The notes: generated from the sequence alone by a model not told the origin. 33,781 nucleotides of DNA from DASUMP01 sp036277635 (GCA_036277635.1 DASUMP010000051.1:1-33781), one strand, 5' to 3'. Numbered from the stretch's first letter, positions 1-7,735 are shown. A program made the numbers and translations.

Positions 1-878
1 CAGACCGCGAAGGTGTCGACCATCTCGTCGGTGAAGAGGCCCGCCATGACGTCCCAGCGGCCCTCCTTCGACAGCCGGTTGAGCTCGGGTTGCAGGTCGC
101 CCCAGCCGTGCACGTCGAGCACCACCTTGTACGCCGGGGTCGAGCCGTAGAAGGCGAGCTGCGCGCGCACCGACTGCACGGCTGACTCGAGCTCGGCGTC
201 GGTGGTGCCGGTCGCGACGAGCGCGGGGAGCGCCACCTCGAACGCCGCGTCGGCGAGCGCTGATCGGGCGCGGCCGCGCGCGAGGGCGGGCAGCGTCAAC
301 TCGCGCAACGACTGTTCGCTCGCGAACGGGTGCACGATGAAGCCGTCGGCCATCTCGCCGGCCATCTCGGTCATGCGCGGCCCGACGCCGGCGAGGAAGA
401 CGCGCGGCGGCCCGTACTCGCTCGGTCCGGGATCGAAGAACGGAGTCATCAACGTGTGGCGGTAGTGGTCGCCGCGGAAATCGAGCGGCACGCGGTCGTG
501 CCAGGTCGCCCAGATCGCGCGCACCGCCGTCACGAGCTCGCGCATCCGCTCCACCGGACTCGACCACGTCATCGAGAACCGCTTCTCGATGTGGGGCTTC
601 ACCTGGGTGCCGAGTCCGAGCACGAACCGCCCGTGCGACGCGCGCTGCAGGTCGTCGCCGAGCTGGGCGAGGTTCATCGGATTGCGCGCGAACGCGATCG
701 CGATCGCAGTCATCAGCTCGACCCGTTCCGTGTGCTCGGCGGCGAGCAGCAACGGGAAGAACGGGTCGTGTGGACCTTCGAACGTGTACAGCGCGTCGTA
801 GCCGGTCGACTCGAGCTCGCGCGCCCGCGCCGCGACCTGCGCGAGCCCGACGTTGACGAGCGCACCGTCGACCTTCAC
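1..878 (-). CDS. F420-dependent LLM-class oxidoreductase (TIGR03617-like), partial
   Basis: The reverse strand encodes about 292 residues from GTG at 878 to the window edge; the C-terminus is missing. The N-terminus MKVDGALVN, the segment LLLAAEHTERVELMTAIAIAF, a GRFVLGLGTQVKPHIEKRF block, and HTLMTPFFDPGP match what I know of the MSMEG_2256/TIGR03617 branch of luciferase-like, coenzyme F420-dependent oxidoreductases. These are cytosolic TIM-barrel flavin/deazaflavin enzymes; the substrate of this branch is not established. The start was chosen because family homology begins there and because the GTG overlaps the TGA of the upstream FAD oxidoreductase (GTGA, 875-878), which implies translational coupling and a joint redox role. 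The family call is recognition by eye; the substrate is unknown. Confidence 0.85.
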   Translation of the reverse strand, partial: MKVDGALVNVGLAQVAARARELESTGYDALYTFEGPHDPFFPLLLAAEHTERVELMTAIAIAFARNPMNLAQLGDDLQRASHGRFVLGLGTQVKPHIEKRFSMTWSSPVERMRELVTAVRAIWATWHDRVPLDFRGDHYRHTLMTPFFDPGPSEYGPPRVFLAGVGPRMTEMAGEMADGFIVHPFASEQSLRELTLPALARGRARSALADAAFEVALPALVATGTTDAELESAVQSVRAQLAFYGSTPAYKVVLDVHGWGDLQPELNRLSKEGRWDVMAGLFTDEMVDTFAV

Positions 879-2488
879 GGTCGCCGACCCCGCCGCCGAC
901 GCTGGTCGCGTGCGACGGCTCGCGCCGCGTGCATGCCGGGCACCCCCGTCACCCCGCCGCCGCCGTGGACTCCCGAACCGGCGTAGTAGTAGCCCGCGAT
1001 CGGCGTGCGCGTGTCGGCGAAGCCGGGTGCCGGTCGGAGGTGGAACAGCTGATCGGGCGACAGCTCGCCGTGGAAGATGTTGCCGCCGACGAGGCCGTAT
1101 TCGGTCTGCATCTCGTGCGGCCCGATGACCTGTCGGTGCTTGATCGACGACGTGAACCCGGGCGCGACGTCGTCGACACGTGCGAGGACGCGCTCGACGT
1201 ACGCGTCGAGCGCCGACGCGGGTGGCGGTGTGTCGGCCCACGAATGCGGGACCCATTGCGTGAACATCGACACGATGTGCTCCCCGTCGGGTGCGAGCGT
1301 GCGGTCGAAGACGGACGGGATGCAGATGTCGGCGAACGGCACCGCGGCGGCCCGTCCGGCGACCGCGTCCTGGAACGCTCCCTCGACGTCGTCGAGCGAG
1401 TCGGCGAGCACGATCGTGCCGCCGTGCACGTCGGGGTCGAAGTGGGGGTGGGCGCGGAAGGTGGGCAGCCGGTCGACCGCGAGGTTGATCTTCACCACCC
1501 CGCTGCGGCTCCGCCAGTGATCGATCCGAGCGACGAGGTCGTCGGGCAGCTCGGCGCGATCGACGAGCTCGCCGAACGCGACACGCGGATGCACCGCGGC
1601 GACGACGATGTCGGCAGGGAGCTCCTCTCCCGATGCGAGCACGACGGCGCGCGCGCGACCACCGCGCACGTCGACGCGCGCGACCGGCGCGTCGGTGCGC
1701 ACGATCGCGCCGTGCGCGCGAGCCGCGCCGGCGATCGCGGCGCTCACCGCTCCCATGCCGCCGGCCGGGAACCCCCACTGGCCGGTGTGACCGTCGCCGA
1801 GGTCGCCGAGCTTGTGGTGCGCCATCACGTAGGCGGTGCCGGCGGAACGCGGACCGGCCCACGTGCCGATCACGCCGCTGACGGCGAGCACGCCCTGCAC
1901 CTCCGGCGATTCGAAGAACTCGTCGAGCAGGTCGGCGATGCTCATCGTGAACAGTCGCGTCGCGTCGGCGACGCCGGGCACGCCGAGTCGGCGCAGGCTC
2001 CACGCCAGCCGCAGCTGGTCGAGCACGTCGCGCGGCGCGAACGAGCCGACGCGCGGCGGCGTCGCGTCGAGCAACGGGCCGAGCACGCGCGCGAGTCCGC
2101 CCAGCCACGCGTCCCACCGGACGAACGCGTCGGCGTCACGAGGCGAGAAGCGCGCGACTTCGGCGTGGCGCGCGGCGGGGTCGTCGGGCAACCGGAGCGC
2201 GCCGCCGTCGCGGTGCGGCACGAAGTAGGGACCTTGGGGGTGCACGTGGTAGCCGTGTCGACGCAGGTCGAGGTCGGCGACGAGCTGCGCCGGCATCAGG
2301 CTCACCACGTACGACAGCGCGCTGACGCGGTACCCGGGTCCCCACGGCTCCTCCGTGACCGCGGCACCGCCGAGCACGGCGCGCCGTTCGAGCACCGTGA
2401 CGCGTGCGCCCTGACGCGCCAGCAGCGCGGCGGTGACGAGTCCGTTGTGGCCGCCGCCGATGACGACGACGTCGGAGGGTCTGGTCAC
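875..2488 (-). CDS. FAD-dependent oxidoreductase, phytoene desaturase/PYROXD2-like
   Basis: A 537-residue protein. Residues 6-16 read DVVVIGGGHNG, the Rossmann dinucleotide-binding motif, followed about 20 residues later by the LERR acidic end of the second strand. The C-terminus carries YYYAGSGVHGGGGVTGVPG, the second FAD contact typical of the NAD(P)/FAD amine-oxidase-like superfamily that includes carotenoid desaturases, retinol saturase and PYROXD2. No membrane span or signal peptide is seen. GTG 2488 was chosen because it sits just before the FAD motif and has a TAGCGT -10-like box 8 bases upstream. Its stop overlaps the start of the F420-dependent oxidoreductase, so the two probably act on the same or successive substrates. 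It is not embedded in a carotenoid cluster, so a carotenoid role is not supported here; the substrate is unknown. Confidence 0.85.
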   Translation of the reverse strand: MTRPSDVVVIGGGHNGLVTAALLARQGARVTVLERRAVLGGAAVTEEPWGPGYRVSALSYVVSLMPAQLVADLDLRRHGYHVHPQGPYFVPHRDGGALRLPDDPAARHAEVARFSPRDADAFVRWDAWLGGLARVLGPLLDATPPRVGSFAPRDVLDQLRLAWSLRRLGVPGVADATRLFTMSIADLLDEFFESPEVQGVLAVSGVIGTWAGPRSAGTAYVMAHHKLGDLGDGHTGQWGFPAGGMGAVSAAIAGAARAHGAIVRTDAPVARVDVRGGRARAVVLASGEELPADIVVAAVHPRVAFGELVDRAELPDDLVARIDHWRSRSGVVKINLAVDRLPTFRAHPHFDPDVHGGTIVLADSLDDVEGAFQDAVAGRAAAVPFADICIPSVFDRTLAPDGEHIVSMFTQWVPHSWADTPPPASALDAYVERVLARVDDVAPGFTSSIKHRQVIGPHEMQTEYGLVGGNIFHGELSPDQLFHLRPAPGFADTRTPIAGYYYAGSGVHGGGGVTGVPGMHAARAVARDQRRRRGRRP

Positions 2489-2496
2489 GACGCGGG

Positions 2497-2502
2497 ACGC
2501 TA
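2497..2502 (-). promoter_or_regulatory. -10-like box (TAGCGT) of the FAD/F420 oxidoreductase pair
   Basis: On the minus strand TAGCGT ends 8 bases before the GTG start at 2488. The spacing matches a leaderless or near-leaderless transcript and the TANNNT pattern repeated at other operon heads in this window. No convincing -35 box was found. Confidence 0.4.
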
Positions 2503-2647
2503 CCTGCGCGACGGCGGCAATTGATCCGATCGACCCATTCGAATGGCGCGACGCCCGCCGTACGTTCTCCTCGGGATCGCGACTCTCCGAGTCGAGGTCC
2601 TCGCCGGCTGGAGCGTGTCCCCCAGAACGCGACAGGCGGTTCGCGCG

Positions 2648-2676
2648 GGGGGAGGGCGACGGGTGGGCCCTCCCCC
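2648..2676. promoter_or_regulatory. perfect 10-bp stem hairpin in the divergent FAD oxidoreductase/ilvD intergenic region
   Basis: GGGGGAGGGC (2648-2657) is the exact reverse complement of GCCCTCCCCC (2667-2676), with a 9-base loop. No T-tract follows on either strand, so it is not a typical terminator. It lies upstream of the proposed ilvD promoter and could be an operator or simply a GC-rich structure. Confidence 0.45.
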
Positions 2677-2699
2677 TCGCCGCGTGTCGGATCGGGCGC

Positions 2700-2721
2700 G
2701 AGTTCGCAGTGGCGCGAACTC
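2700..2721. promoter_or_regulatory. 8+8 inverted repeat, operator-like, upstream of ilvD
   Basis: GAGTTCGC (2700-2707) and GCGAACTC (2714-2721) form a perfect dyad with a 6-base centre. It ends about 38 bases before the ilvD start codon, immediately upstream of where a -35 element would lie, a position usual for an activator or a dimeric repressor. The cognate regulator is not identifiable from this window. Confidence 0.5.
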
Positions 2722-2746
2722 TCCGAGCCGGCCAGGGTGCGGCGAA

Positions 2747-2752
2747 TACGCT
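2747..2752 (+). promoter_or_regulatory. -10-like box (TACGCT) of ilvD
   Basis: TACGCT is followed by 6 bases and then the ilvD ATG at 2759, an arrangement expected for leaderless transcription; no Shine-Dalgarno sequence is visible before this ATG. The box lies in the loop and arm of a short GGCGAA/TTCGCC dyad (2741-2757). Confidence 0.45.
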
Positions 2753-2758
2753 TCGCCC

Positions 2759-4444
2759 ATGACCGAGCCTCGAACACCCCGACCCCGCAGTCGCGAAGTG
2801 ACCGACGGGATGGAGCGCGCCCCGGCCCGGGCGATGCTGCGCGCTGTCGGCATGACCGACGCCGACTTCGATCGCGCGCAGGTGGGCGTCGCGTCGTCGT
2901 GGAACGAGGTCACGCCGTGCAACCTGCCGCTCGATCGCCTCGCGAAGCGGGCGAAGGACGGGGTGCGCGACGCTGGCGGGTTCCCCCTCGAGTTCGTGAC
3001 GATCGCGGTCTCCGACGGGATCTCGATGGGTCACGAGGGCATGCGGGGTTCGCTCGTGAGCCGGGAGATCATCGCCGACTCGGTCGAGTGCGTGATGCAC
3101 TCCGAGCGACTCGACGCGCTCGTGTCGTTCGCGGGCTGCGACAAGAGCCTGCCCGGGATGCTCATGGCCTCCGCACGACTCAACTTGCCGTCGGTGTTCG
3201 TCTACGGCGGGTCGATCCTCCCCGGCCGTTGGAAGGATCAGGCGCTCGACATCGTCAGCGTGTTCGAAGCCGTCGGTTCGTGCGCCGCGGGGACGCTCAC
3301 GGAGAACGAGCTCGGCGAGATCGAACGGCGGGCGTGCCCCACGGAGGGTTCGTGCGCGGGCATGTTCACCGCGAACACGATGGCGTCGGTCGGCGAGGCG
3401 CTCGGCATGTCGTTGCCCGGCAGCGCGTCGCCGCCTGCCGTCGACCGTCGGCGCGACGACTTCGCGTTCGAGGCGGGTCGGGCGGTCATGCGCTTGCTCG
3501 AGCTCGACCTTCGGCCGCGCCAGATCATGACGAAGGCCGCGTTCGAGAACGCGATCGCGGTCGTGATGGCGCTCGGAGGTTCGACGAACGCGGTCCTGCA
3601 CCTGCTCGCGATCGCGCACGAGGCGCGCGTCGAGCTGGAGCTCGACGACTTCAACCGCGTGGGCGCGCGCGTCCCGCACGTCGCCGACATGAAGCCGCAC
3701 GGTCGCTTCCACATGACCGACCTCGACGCGATCGGTGGCGTCCCCGTCGTGCTGCGGATGCTGCTCGAGGCCGGGGTGCTCCACGGCGACGCGCTCACGG
3801 TCACCGGCAAGACGATGGCCGAGAACCTCGCGGAGCTCGATCCGCCCGCTCCCGACGGCGCGGTGGTGCACGCACTGACCGAGCCGATCCACGCGCAGGG
3901 CGGCATCGCGGTGCTCACCGGTTCGCTCGCGCCGAAGGGCGCGGTCGTGAAGGTCGCCGGCATCGACGATCCGCGCTTCGACGGCACCGCTCGCGTCTTC
4001 GACGGCGAAGACGCCGCGATGGAAGCGATCCTGGCCGGACGCATCCAGCCCGGCGACGTGGTGGTCATCCGCTACGAGGGTCCGAAGGGTGGACCCGGGA
4101 TGCGCGAGATGCTCGCGGTGACCGGCGCGATGAAGGGGGCAGGTCGAGGAGGCGACGCCGCGCTCGTCACCGACGGGCGCTTCTCGGGGGGAACGCACGG
4201 ATTTTGCGTCGGACACGTCGCGCCGGAGGCCGTCGACGGCGGTCCGATCGCCCTCGTGCGCGACGGCGATCGGATCCTGATCGACGCCGACGCGCACACG
4301 ATCGAGCTGTTCGTCGACGAGACGGAGCTCGCTCGGCGCCGCGCCGACCTGAAGCTGCCGGAGCCCCGGTACACCTCGGGTTTCCTCGCGAAGTACGCAC
4401 GACTCGCGCACGGCGCCGAGAAGGGCGCGATCACCAACGCCTGA
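2759..4444 (+). CDS. ilvD: dihydroxy-acid dehydratase
   Basis: A 561-residue IlvD/Edd-family enzyme that dehydrates 2,3-dihydroxy-isovalerate and 2,3-dihydroxy-3-methylvalerate to the 2-keto acid precursors of valine, leucine and isoleucine in the cytosol. Candidate cluster ligands are Cys54 (TPCNLPLDR), Cys127 (AGCDKSLPGM) and Cys199 (EGSCAGMFTANTM); this spacing matches the shorter, [2Fe-2S]-type dehydratases of cyanobacteria, plants and mycobacteria better than the E. coli [4Fe-4S] type. The C-terminal DGRFSGGTHGFCVGH motif is intact. ATG 2759 is preferred over upstream in-frame codons because homology begins shortly after it and the -10 box lies just upstream. It is the first gene of the ilv block, with the glycosylase gene 15 bases downstream. 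Confidence 0.97.
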   Translation: MTEPRTPRPRSREVTDGMERAPARAMLRAVGMTDADFDRAQVGVASSWNEVTPCNLPLDRLAKRAKDGVRDAGGFPLEFVTIAVSDGISMGHEGMRGSLVSREIIADSVECVMHSERLDALVSFAGCDKSLPGMLMASARLNLPSVFVYGGSILPGRWKDQALDIVSVFEAVGSCAAGTLTENELGEIERRACPTEGSCAGMFTANTMASVGEALGMSLPGSASPPAVDRRRDDFAFEAGRAVMRLLELDLRPRQIMTKAAFENAIAVVMALGGSTNAVLHLLAIAHEARVELELDDFNRVGARVPHVADMKPHGRFHMTDLDAIGGVPVVLRMLLEAGVLHGDALTVTGKTMAENLAELDPPAPDGAVVHALTEPIHAQGGIAVLTGSLAPKGAVVKVAGIDDPRFDGTARVFDGEDAAMEAILAGRIQPGDVVVIRYEGPKGGPGMREMLAVTGAMKGAGRGGDAALVTDGRFSGGTHGFCVGHVAPEAVDGGPIALVRDGDRILIDADAHTIELFVDETELARRRADLKLPEPRYTSGFLAKYARLAHGAEKGAITNA

Positions 4445-4459
4445 GACGGGGTTCCCGCG

Positions 4460-5242
4460 GTGCCCGAGATCCTCGAGGTCGAGGCGGCCCGTCGCGTGCT
4501 CGAGGAGCGCGCGCTCGGACGCGCTATCGCACGCGTGCACGCGCCCGACGCCTGGTTCCTGAAGCGCGGGCTCACCCCCCGTGGCGTGCGTCGCGCGCTC
4601 GCGGGTCGCGCGCTGGATCGCGCGCGCCGGCGCGGGAAGCTGCTCCTCGTCGACACATCGGCGAGCGGGCCGGTGCTCGGTCTGCACCTGGGCATGAGCG
4701 GCCGCATCGTCGTCGACGGTGAAGCCGCCGGCGATCCGCTCGTGTACGCGAGCAACCGCGAGGTGGTGCACTGGCACCGGTTCGGCCTGCACTTCACCGA
4801 CGGCGGCACCCTCTGGCTGCGCGACCCGCGCCGACTCGGTGCCGTCGAGCTCGATCCCGACGAGGATCGGCTCGGTCCTGACGCGTTCGCGCTCACGCGC
4901 CCGCACCTCGCCTCCGTACTCGGGGCGAGCCGCGCCCCCGTCAAGGCCGTGCTCATGGATCAGGCGCGCGTCGCGGGGTTGGGCAACCTGCTGGTGGACG
5001 AGGCGCTGTACCGCGCCGGGGTCGACCCGGCGCGGGCGGCGCGCGACCTCAGCGACGACGACGTCGGGGGGCTCCACCGCGCCATCCGCACGACGCTGCG
5101 CACCCTCGAACGGCGTGGCGGTTCGCACACCGGCGACCTCCCTCGCGGACCCGACGCGACGTGCCCGCGTGACGGCGCGCCGCTGCGCCGCCGCACGGTC
5201 GGCGGGCGCACCACGTACTCGTGTCCGGTCCACCAGCGCTGA
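4460..5242 (+). CDS. Fpg/MutM-type DNA glycosylase with altered zinc finger
   Basis: A 260-residue member of the formamidopyrimidine-DNA glycosylase family, which excises oxidised purines and cleaves the abasic site. The N-terminus is MPEILEVE, so the catalytic Pro2 and Glu3 are kept although the usual PELPEVE is changed. The RRRGKLLLV lysine, HLGMSGR, DPRRLG and the helix-two-turn-helix segment VAGLGNLLVDEALYRAGVDP are present. In the C-terminal zinc finger the expected four cysteines are Cys235, Asp238, Cys255 and His258 (CPRDG...SCPVHQ), so zinc binding would be non-canonical. The usual DPRRFG phenylalanine is a leucine. It starts at GTG 4460, 15 bases after ilvD, so it is probably co-transcribed with it. 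The family is secure; damage specificity is uncertain, so no symbol is given. Confidence 0.88.
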   Translation: MPEILEVEAARRVLEERALGRAIARVHAPDAWFLKRGLTPRGVRRALAGRALDRARRRGKLLLVDTSASGPVLGLHLGMSGRIVVDGEAAGDPLVYASNREVVHWHRFGLHFTDGGTLWLRDPRRLGAVELDPDEDRLGPDAFALTRPHLASVLGASRAPVKAVLMDQARVAGLGNLLVDEALYRAGVDPARAARDLSDDDVGGLHRAIRTTLRTLERRGGSHTGDLPRGPDATCPRDGAPLRRRTVGGRTTYSCPVHQR

Positions 5243-5261
5243 ACGACGAGCCCCCGACAGG

Positions 5262-5290
5262 TTGCGCCGGCCGGAGATTTCGGGCAGAAT
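5262..5290 (+). promoter_or_regulatory. promoter of the ilvB leader
   Basis: TTGCGC (5262-5267) and CAGAAT (5285-5290) are separated by exactly 17 bases. The predicted start of transcription, around 5297-5300, coincides with the ATG of the leader peptide, so the leader would be translated from a nearly leaderless RNA, as described for several actinobacterial amino acid leaders. Confidence 0.5.
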
Positions 5291-5299
5291 GTTCCTTCG

Positions 5300-5347
5300 A
5301 TGCGCGCACACACCGCCTTCCCCACCAGCGTTCTCGTAGTCACGTAG
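5300..5347 (+). CDS. ilvB leader peptide (attenuation), MRAHTAFPTSVLVVT
   Basis: A 15-codon open frame in the 220-base gap between the glycosylase gene and ilvB. Codons 10-13 are Val-Leu-Val-Val immediately before Thr and the TAG stop, the expected sensor of valine and leucine supply. Ribosome-mediated attenuation of ilvB/ilvBNC by short Val/Leu/Ile-rich leader peptides is established in Corynebacterium and predicted in other actinobacteria. The stop codon abuts the left arm of a long hairpin (5347-5375), with a terminator-like hairpin downstream. No upstream Shine-Dalgarno is evident, but the promoter position suggests leaderless translation. Confidence 0.65.
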   Translation: MRAHTAFPTSVLVVT

Positions 5348-5375
5348 CGCACGGCGGCGCTCCGCGCCCGTGCGC
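5347..5375 (+). promoter_or_regulatory. attenuator hairpin 1, directly after the leader-peptide stop
   Basis: GCGCACG (5347-5353) pairs with CGTGCGC (5369-5375), and the nested GGCGC (5356-5360) pairs with GCGCC (5364-5368), leaving a 3-base loop and a 2-base bulge. A ribosome stalled on the valine codons at 5330-5341 would cover the left arm. How this hairpin competes with the downstream terminator is not clear from base pairing by eye. Confidence 0.5.
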
Positions 5376-5382
5376 ACCACCG

Positions 5383-5413
5383 ACCCCTCGCCCCGGCGAG
5401 GGGTTTCGTCTTT
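5383..5413 (+). terminator. attenuator terminator upstream of ilvB
   Basis: ACCCCTCG (5383-5390) pairs with CGAGGGGT (5397-5404) around a CCCCGG loop, and the 3' side runs into TTTCGTCTTT. The stem plus T-rich tail, 50 bases before ilvB and after a Val/Leu leader peptide, is best read as the regulated terminator of an attenuator. Confidence 0.6.
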
Positions 5414-5462
5414 CTCGGGGTCGTCGCCCGCCGATCCCGCCCAACCCGCAAGGGAGCCGACG

Positions 5463-7187
5463 ATGAAGATGACTGGGGCCCAGGCCCTCATCAAGAGCCT
5501 CGAGATGGAGGGTGTGGAGGTCATGTTCGGCCTCCCCGGCGGCGCGATCCTCCCGGTGTACGACCCGCTCATCGACTCGTCGATCCGGCACATCCTCGTG
5601 CGTCACGAGCAGGGCGCCGGTCACATGGCGTCGGGCTACGCGCACGTGACCGGCCGGCCGGGCGTGGCCATGGTCACGAGCGGTCCCGCCGCGACCAACA
5701 TCGTCACCGCGCTGTGCGACGCGTACATGGACTCGGTGCCGATGGTCGTGATCACCGGGCAGGTGCCGTACGCGGTGATCGGCACCGACGCGTTCCAGGA
5801 GTGCGACACCGTCGGCATCACCATGCCGGTGACGAAGCACAACTGGCTGATCACCGACGCCAACGACATCCCGCGCATCGTGCGCGAGGCGTTCCACGTC
5901 GCGACGACCGGTCGTCCTGGACCCGTGCTCGTCGACGTGCCGAAGGACATCGCCAACCAGGAGATGGACTGGTACTGGCCCGAGTCGGTCGACCTGCCGG
6001 GCTACAAGCCGACCGTGCGCGGCCACGCGAAGCAGGTCAAGGACGCGGCGCGCCTCATCAACCAGTCGAACCGGCCGGTGATCTACGCGGGTGGTGGGAT
6101 CCTGAAGGCGCGGGCGGCGGAGACGTTGCGCGAGCTCGCCGAGCTCACCGGGATCCACGTGGTCACGACGCTCATGGCGCGCGGCGCGTTCCCCGACGAC
6201 CACGAGCTGTGTCTCGGCATGCCGGGCATGCACGGCAACTACACGGCGATCACTGCGATGCAGCAGGCCGACCTGCTGATCGCGCTCGGCTCGCGCTTCG
6301 ACGATCGCGTGACGGGCAAGGTCTCGGCGTTCGCGCCCGACGCCAAGATCATCCACGTCGACATCGACCCCGCCGAGCTGGGCAAAGTGCGCCGTCCCGA
6401 CGTGCCGATCGTCGGCGACTGCCGCGCGGTGATCGAAGAGCTCGTGAAGGCCGTGCGCACCGAGCAGCACAAGCACGGCAAGCCCGACCTCGGCGAGTGG
6501 GACGCGCAGCTCACCGCGTGGCGGACCGAGCACCCGATCTCCTACGAGCAGCAGGAGGGCGACACGCTGAAGCCCCAGTACTGCATCGAGGCGCTGTGCG
6601 CGAACACCCCCGACGACACGATCGTCGTGTCGGGAGTGGGCCAGCACCAGATGTGGACGAGTCAGCTGTGGCGCTTCAACCACCCGTACACGTGGGTCAA
6701 CTCCGGTGGGCTCGGCACGATGGGCTACGCGGTGCCTGCGGCGGTCGGCGCGAAGGTCGGCCAACCGGAGCGCATGGTGTGGGCGGTCGATGGCGACGGC
6801 TGCTTCCAGATGACCGCGCAGGAGCTCGTGACTGCTGCGGCGGAGCGCATCCCCGTGAAGATCGCGATCATGAACAACGCGTACCTCGGGATGGTCCGGC
6901 AGTGGCAGGAGCTCTTCTACGAAGAGCGCTACAGCGAGGTGTACCTGTCGCCGGATCTGCCCGACTACGTGAAGTGGGCCGAGGCGATGGGCTGCGTGGG
7001 TCTGCGCGTCGACACGCCCGAAGACGTCGTGCCCGCGATCGAGAAGGCGAACCAGATCAACGACCGGCCGGTGGTCATCGACTTCCGGGTCGACTACCGC
7101 GAGAAGGTGTACCCGATGGTGCCGGCGGGCGCGTCGAACGACGACGTCATCCTCGGTCCCGAGACCGACAAGGAGGCGGGTCGCTGA
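5463..7187 (+). CDS. ilvB: acetolactate synthase large (catalytic) subunit
   Basis: A 574-residue thiamine-diphosphate enzyme that condenses two pyruvates to acetolactate, or pyruvate with 2-ketobutyrate to acetohydroxybutyrate. The N-terminal ThDP domain has GLPGGAILPVYD and the catalytic Glu49 in RHEQGAGHMA; the C-terminal domain has the ThDP/Mg motif GDGCFQMTAQE ending at NN near residue 470, and an FAD-binding middle domain with ALGSRFDDRVTGK. An AGGGAG Shine-Dalgarno sequence precedes ATG 5463. The length is normal for IlvB. It is followed by ilvN with a one-base overlap and is preceded by the attenuator, so its expression should respond to valine/leucine supply. Confidence 0.97.
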   Translation: MKMTGAQALIKSLEMEGVEVMFGLPGGAILPVYDPLIDSSIRHILVRHEQGAGHMASGYAHVTGRPGVAMVTSGPAATNIVTALCDAYMDSVPMVVITGQVPYAVIGTDAFQECDTVGITMPVTKHNWLITDANDIPRIVREAFHVATTGRPGPVLVDVPKDIANQEMDWYWPESVDLPGYKPTVRGHAKQVKDAARLINQSNRPVIYAGGGILKARAAETLRELAELTGIHVVTTLMARGAFPDDHELCLGMPGMHGNYTAITAMQQADLLIALGSRFDDRVTGKVSAFAPDAKIIHVDIDPAELGKVRRPDVPIVGDCRAVIEELVKAVRTEQHKHGKPDLGEWDAQLTAWRTEHPISYEQQEGDTLKPQYCIEALCANTPDDTIVVSGVGQHQMWTSQLWRFNHPYTWVNSGGLGTMGYAVPAAVGAKVGQPERMVWAVDGDGCFQMTAQELVTAAAERIPVKIAIMNNAYLGMVRQWQELFYEERYSEVYLSPDLPDYVKWAEAMGCVGLRVDTPEDVVPAIEKANQINDRPVVIDFRVDYREKVYPMVPAGASNDDVILGPETDKEAGR

Positions 7188-7735
7188 TGGCGATGTCGTC
7201 GAGCCCGATGCTGCCCCACCACATCCTCACGGTGTTGGTGGAGAACAAGCCCGGGGTGCTGTCGCGCGTCGCGGGGTTGTTCTCGCGTCGAGGGTTCAAC
7301 ATCTTCTCGCTCGCGGTCTCGCCGACCGAAGACGAGCGGTTCAGCCGCATCACGATGGTCGTCGACGCCGAGTCGGCACCCCTCGAGCAGATCGTCAAGC
7401 AGCTGAACAAGCTCATCCCGGTCATCAAGATCACCGAGCTGTCGCCGACGGAAGCCGTCGAGCGCGAGATGATGCTCGTGACCGTGAAGGCGTCGGCTGA
7501 GCTGCGGAGCCACGTCACCGAGCTCACCGCGATCTTCGAGTCGAAGATCGTCGACGTCGGGTACGACGCGATGACGATCATGGTCGCCGGCGAACCCGAC
7601 AAGCTCGACGCGTTCTCGGATCTCGTCCGCCCGTTCGGCATCGTCGAGCTGCAGCGCACGGGTCGGGTCGCCTTGCCCAAGCTGGCTCGCCAGCCCGTCC
7701 GCCTGCGGGCGGTGAAGAGCGCGACTCGCACGTGA
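7187..7735 (+). CDS. ilvN: acetolactate synthase small (regulatory) subunit
   Basis: A 182-residue regulatory subunit that activates IlvB and confers valine feedback inhibition. The N-terminal ACT domain starts with HHILTVLVENKPGVLSRVAGLF and continues with RRGFNIFSLAVSPTED, the ligand-binding loop; the C-terminal ALS_ss_C domain includes REMMLVTVKAS and ends near GIVELQRTGRVAL. ATG 7187 overlaps the ilvB stop (TGATG) and has AGGAGG at 7171-7176. A short basic tail follows the domain. This is the usual IlvH/IlvN length for actinobacteria. Confidence 0.96.
   Translation: MAMSSSPMLPHHILTVLVENKPGVLSRVAGLFSRRGFNIFSLAVSPTEDERFSRITMVVDAESAPLEQIVKQLNKLIPVIKITELSPTEAVEREMMLVTVKASAELRSHVTELTAIFESKIVDVGYDAMTIMVAGEPDKLDAFSDLVRPFGIVELQRTGRVALPKLARQPVRLRAVKSATRT

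Noticed and set aside
2648..2676. Rho-independent terminator in the FAD oxidoreductase/ilvD gap
   Set aside because: The stem is strong, but there is no T-tract on either side and the flanking genes diverge, so there is no transcript to end here.
2521..4722. A 733-codon plus-strand frame overlapping ilvD
   Set aside because: It is an Arg-rich out-of-frame shadow of ilvD with no motif; ilvD itself has all the catalytic residues.
5243..5462. T-box or cobalamin riboswitch upstream of ilvB
   Set aside because: No T-box specifier/antiterminator consensus or B12-box was recognisable; a leader peptide plus terminator explains the region better.
875..5593. A 1572-codon minus-strand open frame covering the FAD oxidoreductase and running antisense to ilvD, the glycosylase and ilvB
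   Set aside because: Only the part below 2488 has recognisable domains; the remainder is an Arg/Asp/Val/His-rich shadow of the well supported plus-strand genes, a usual effect of high GC.
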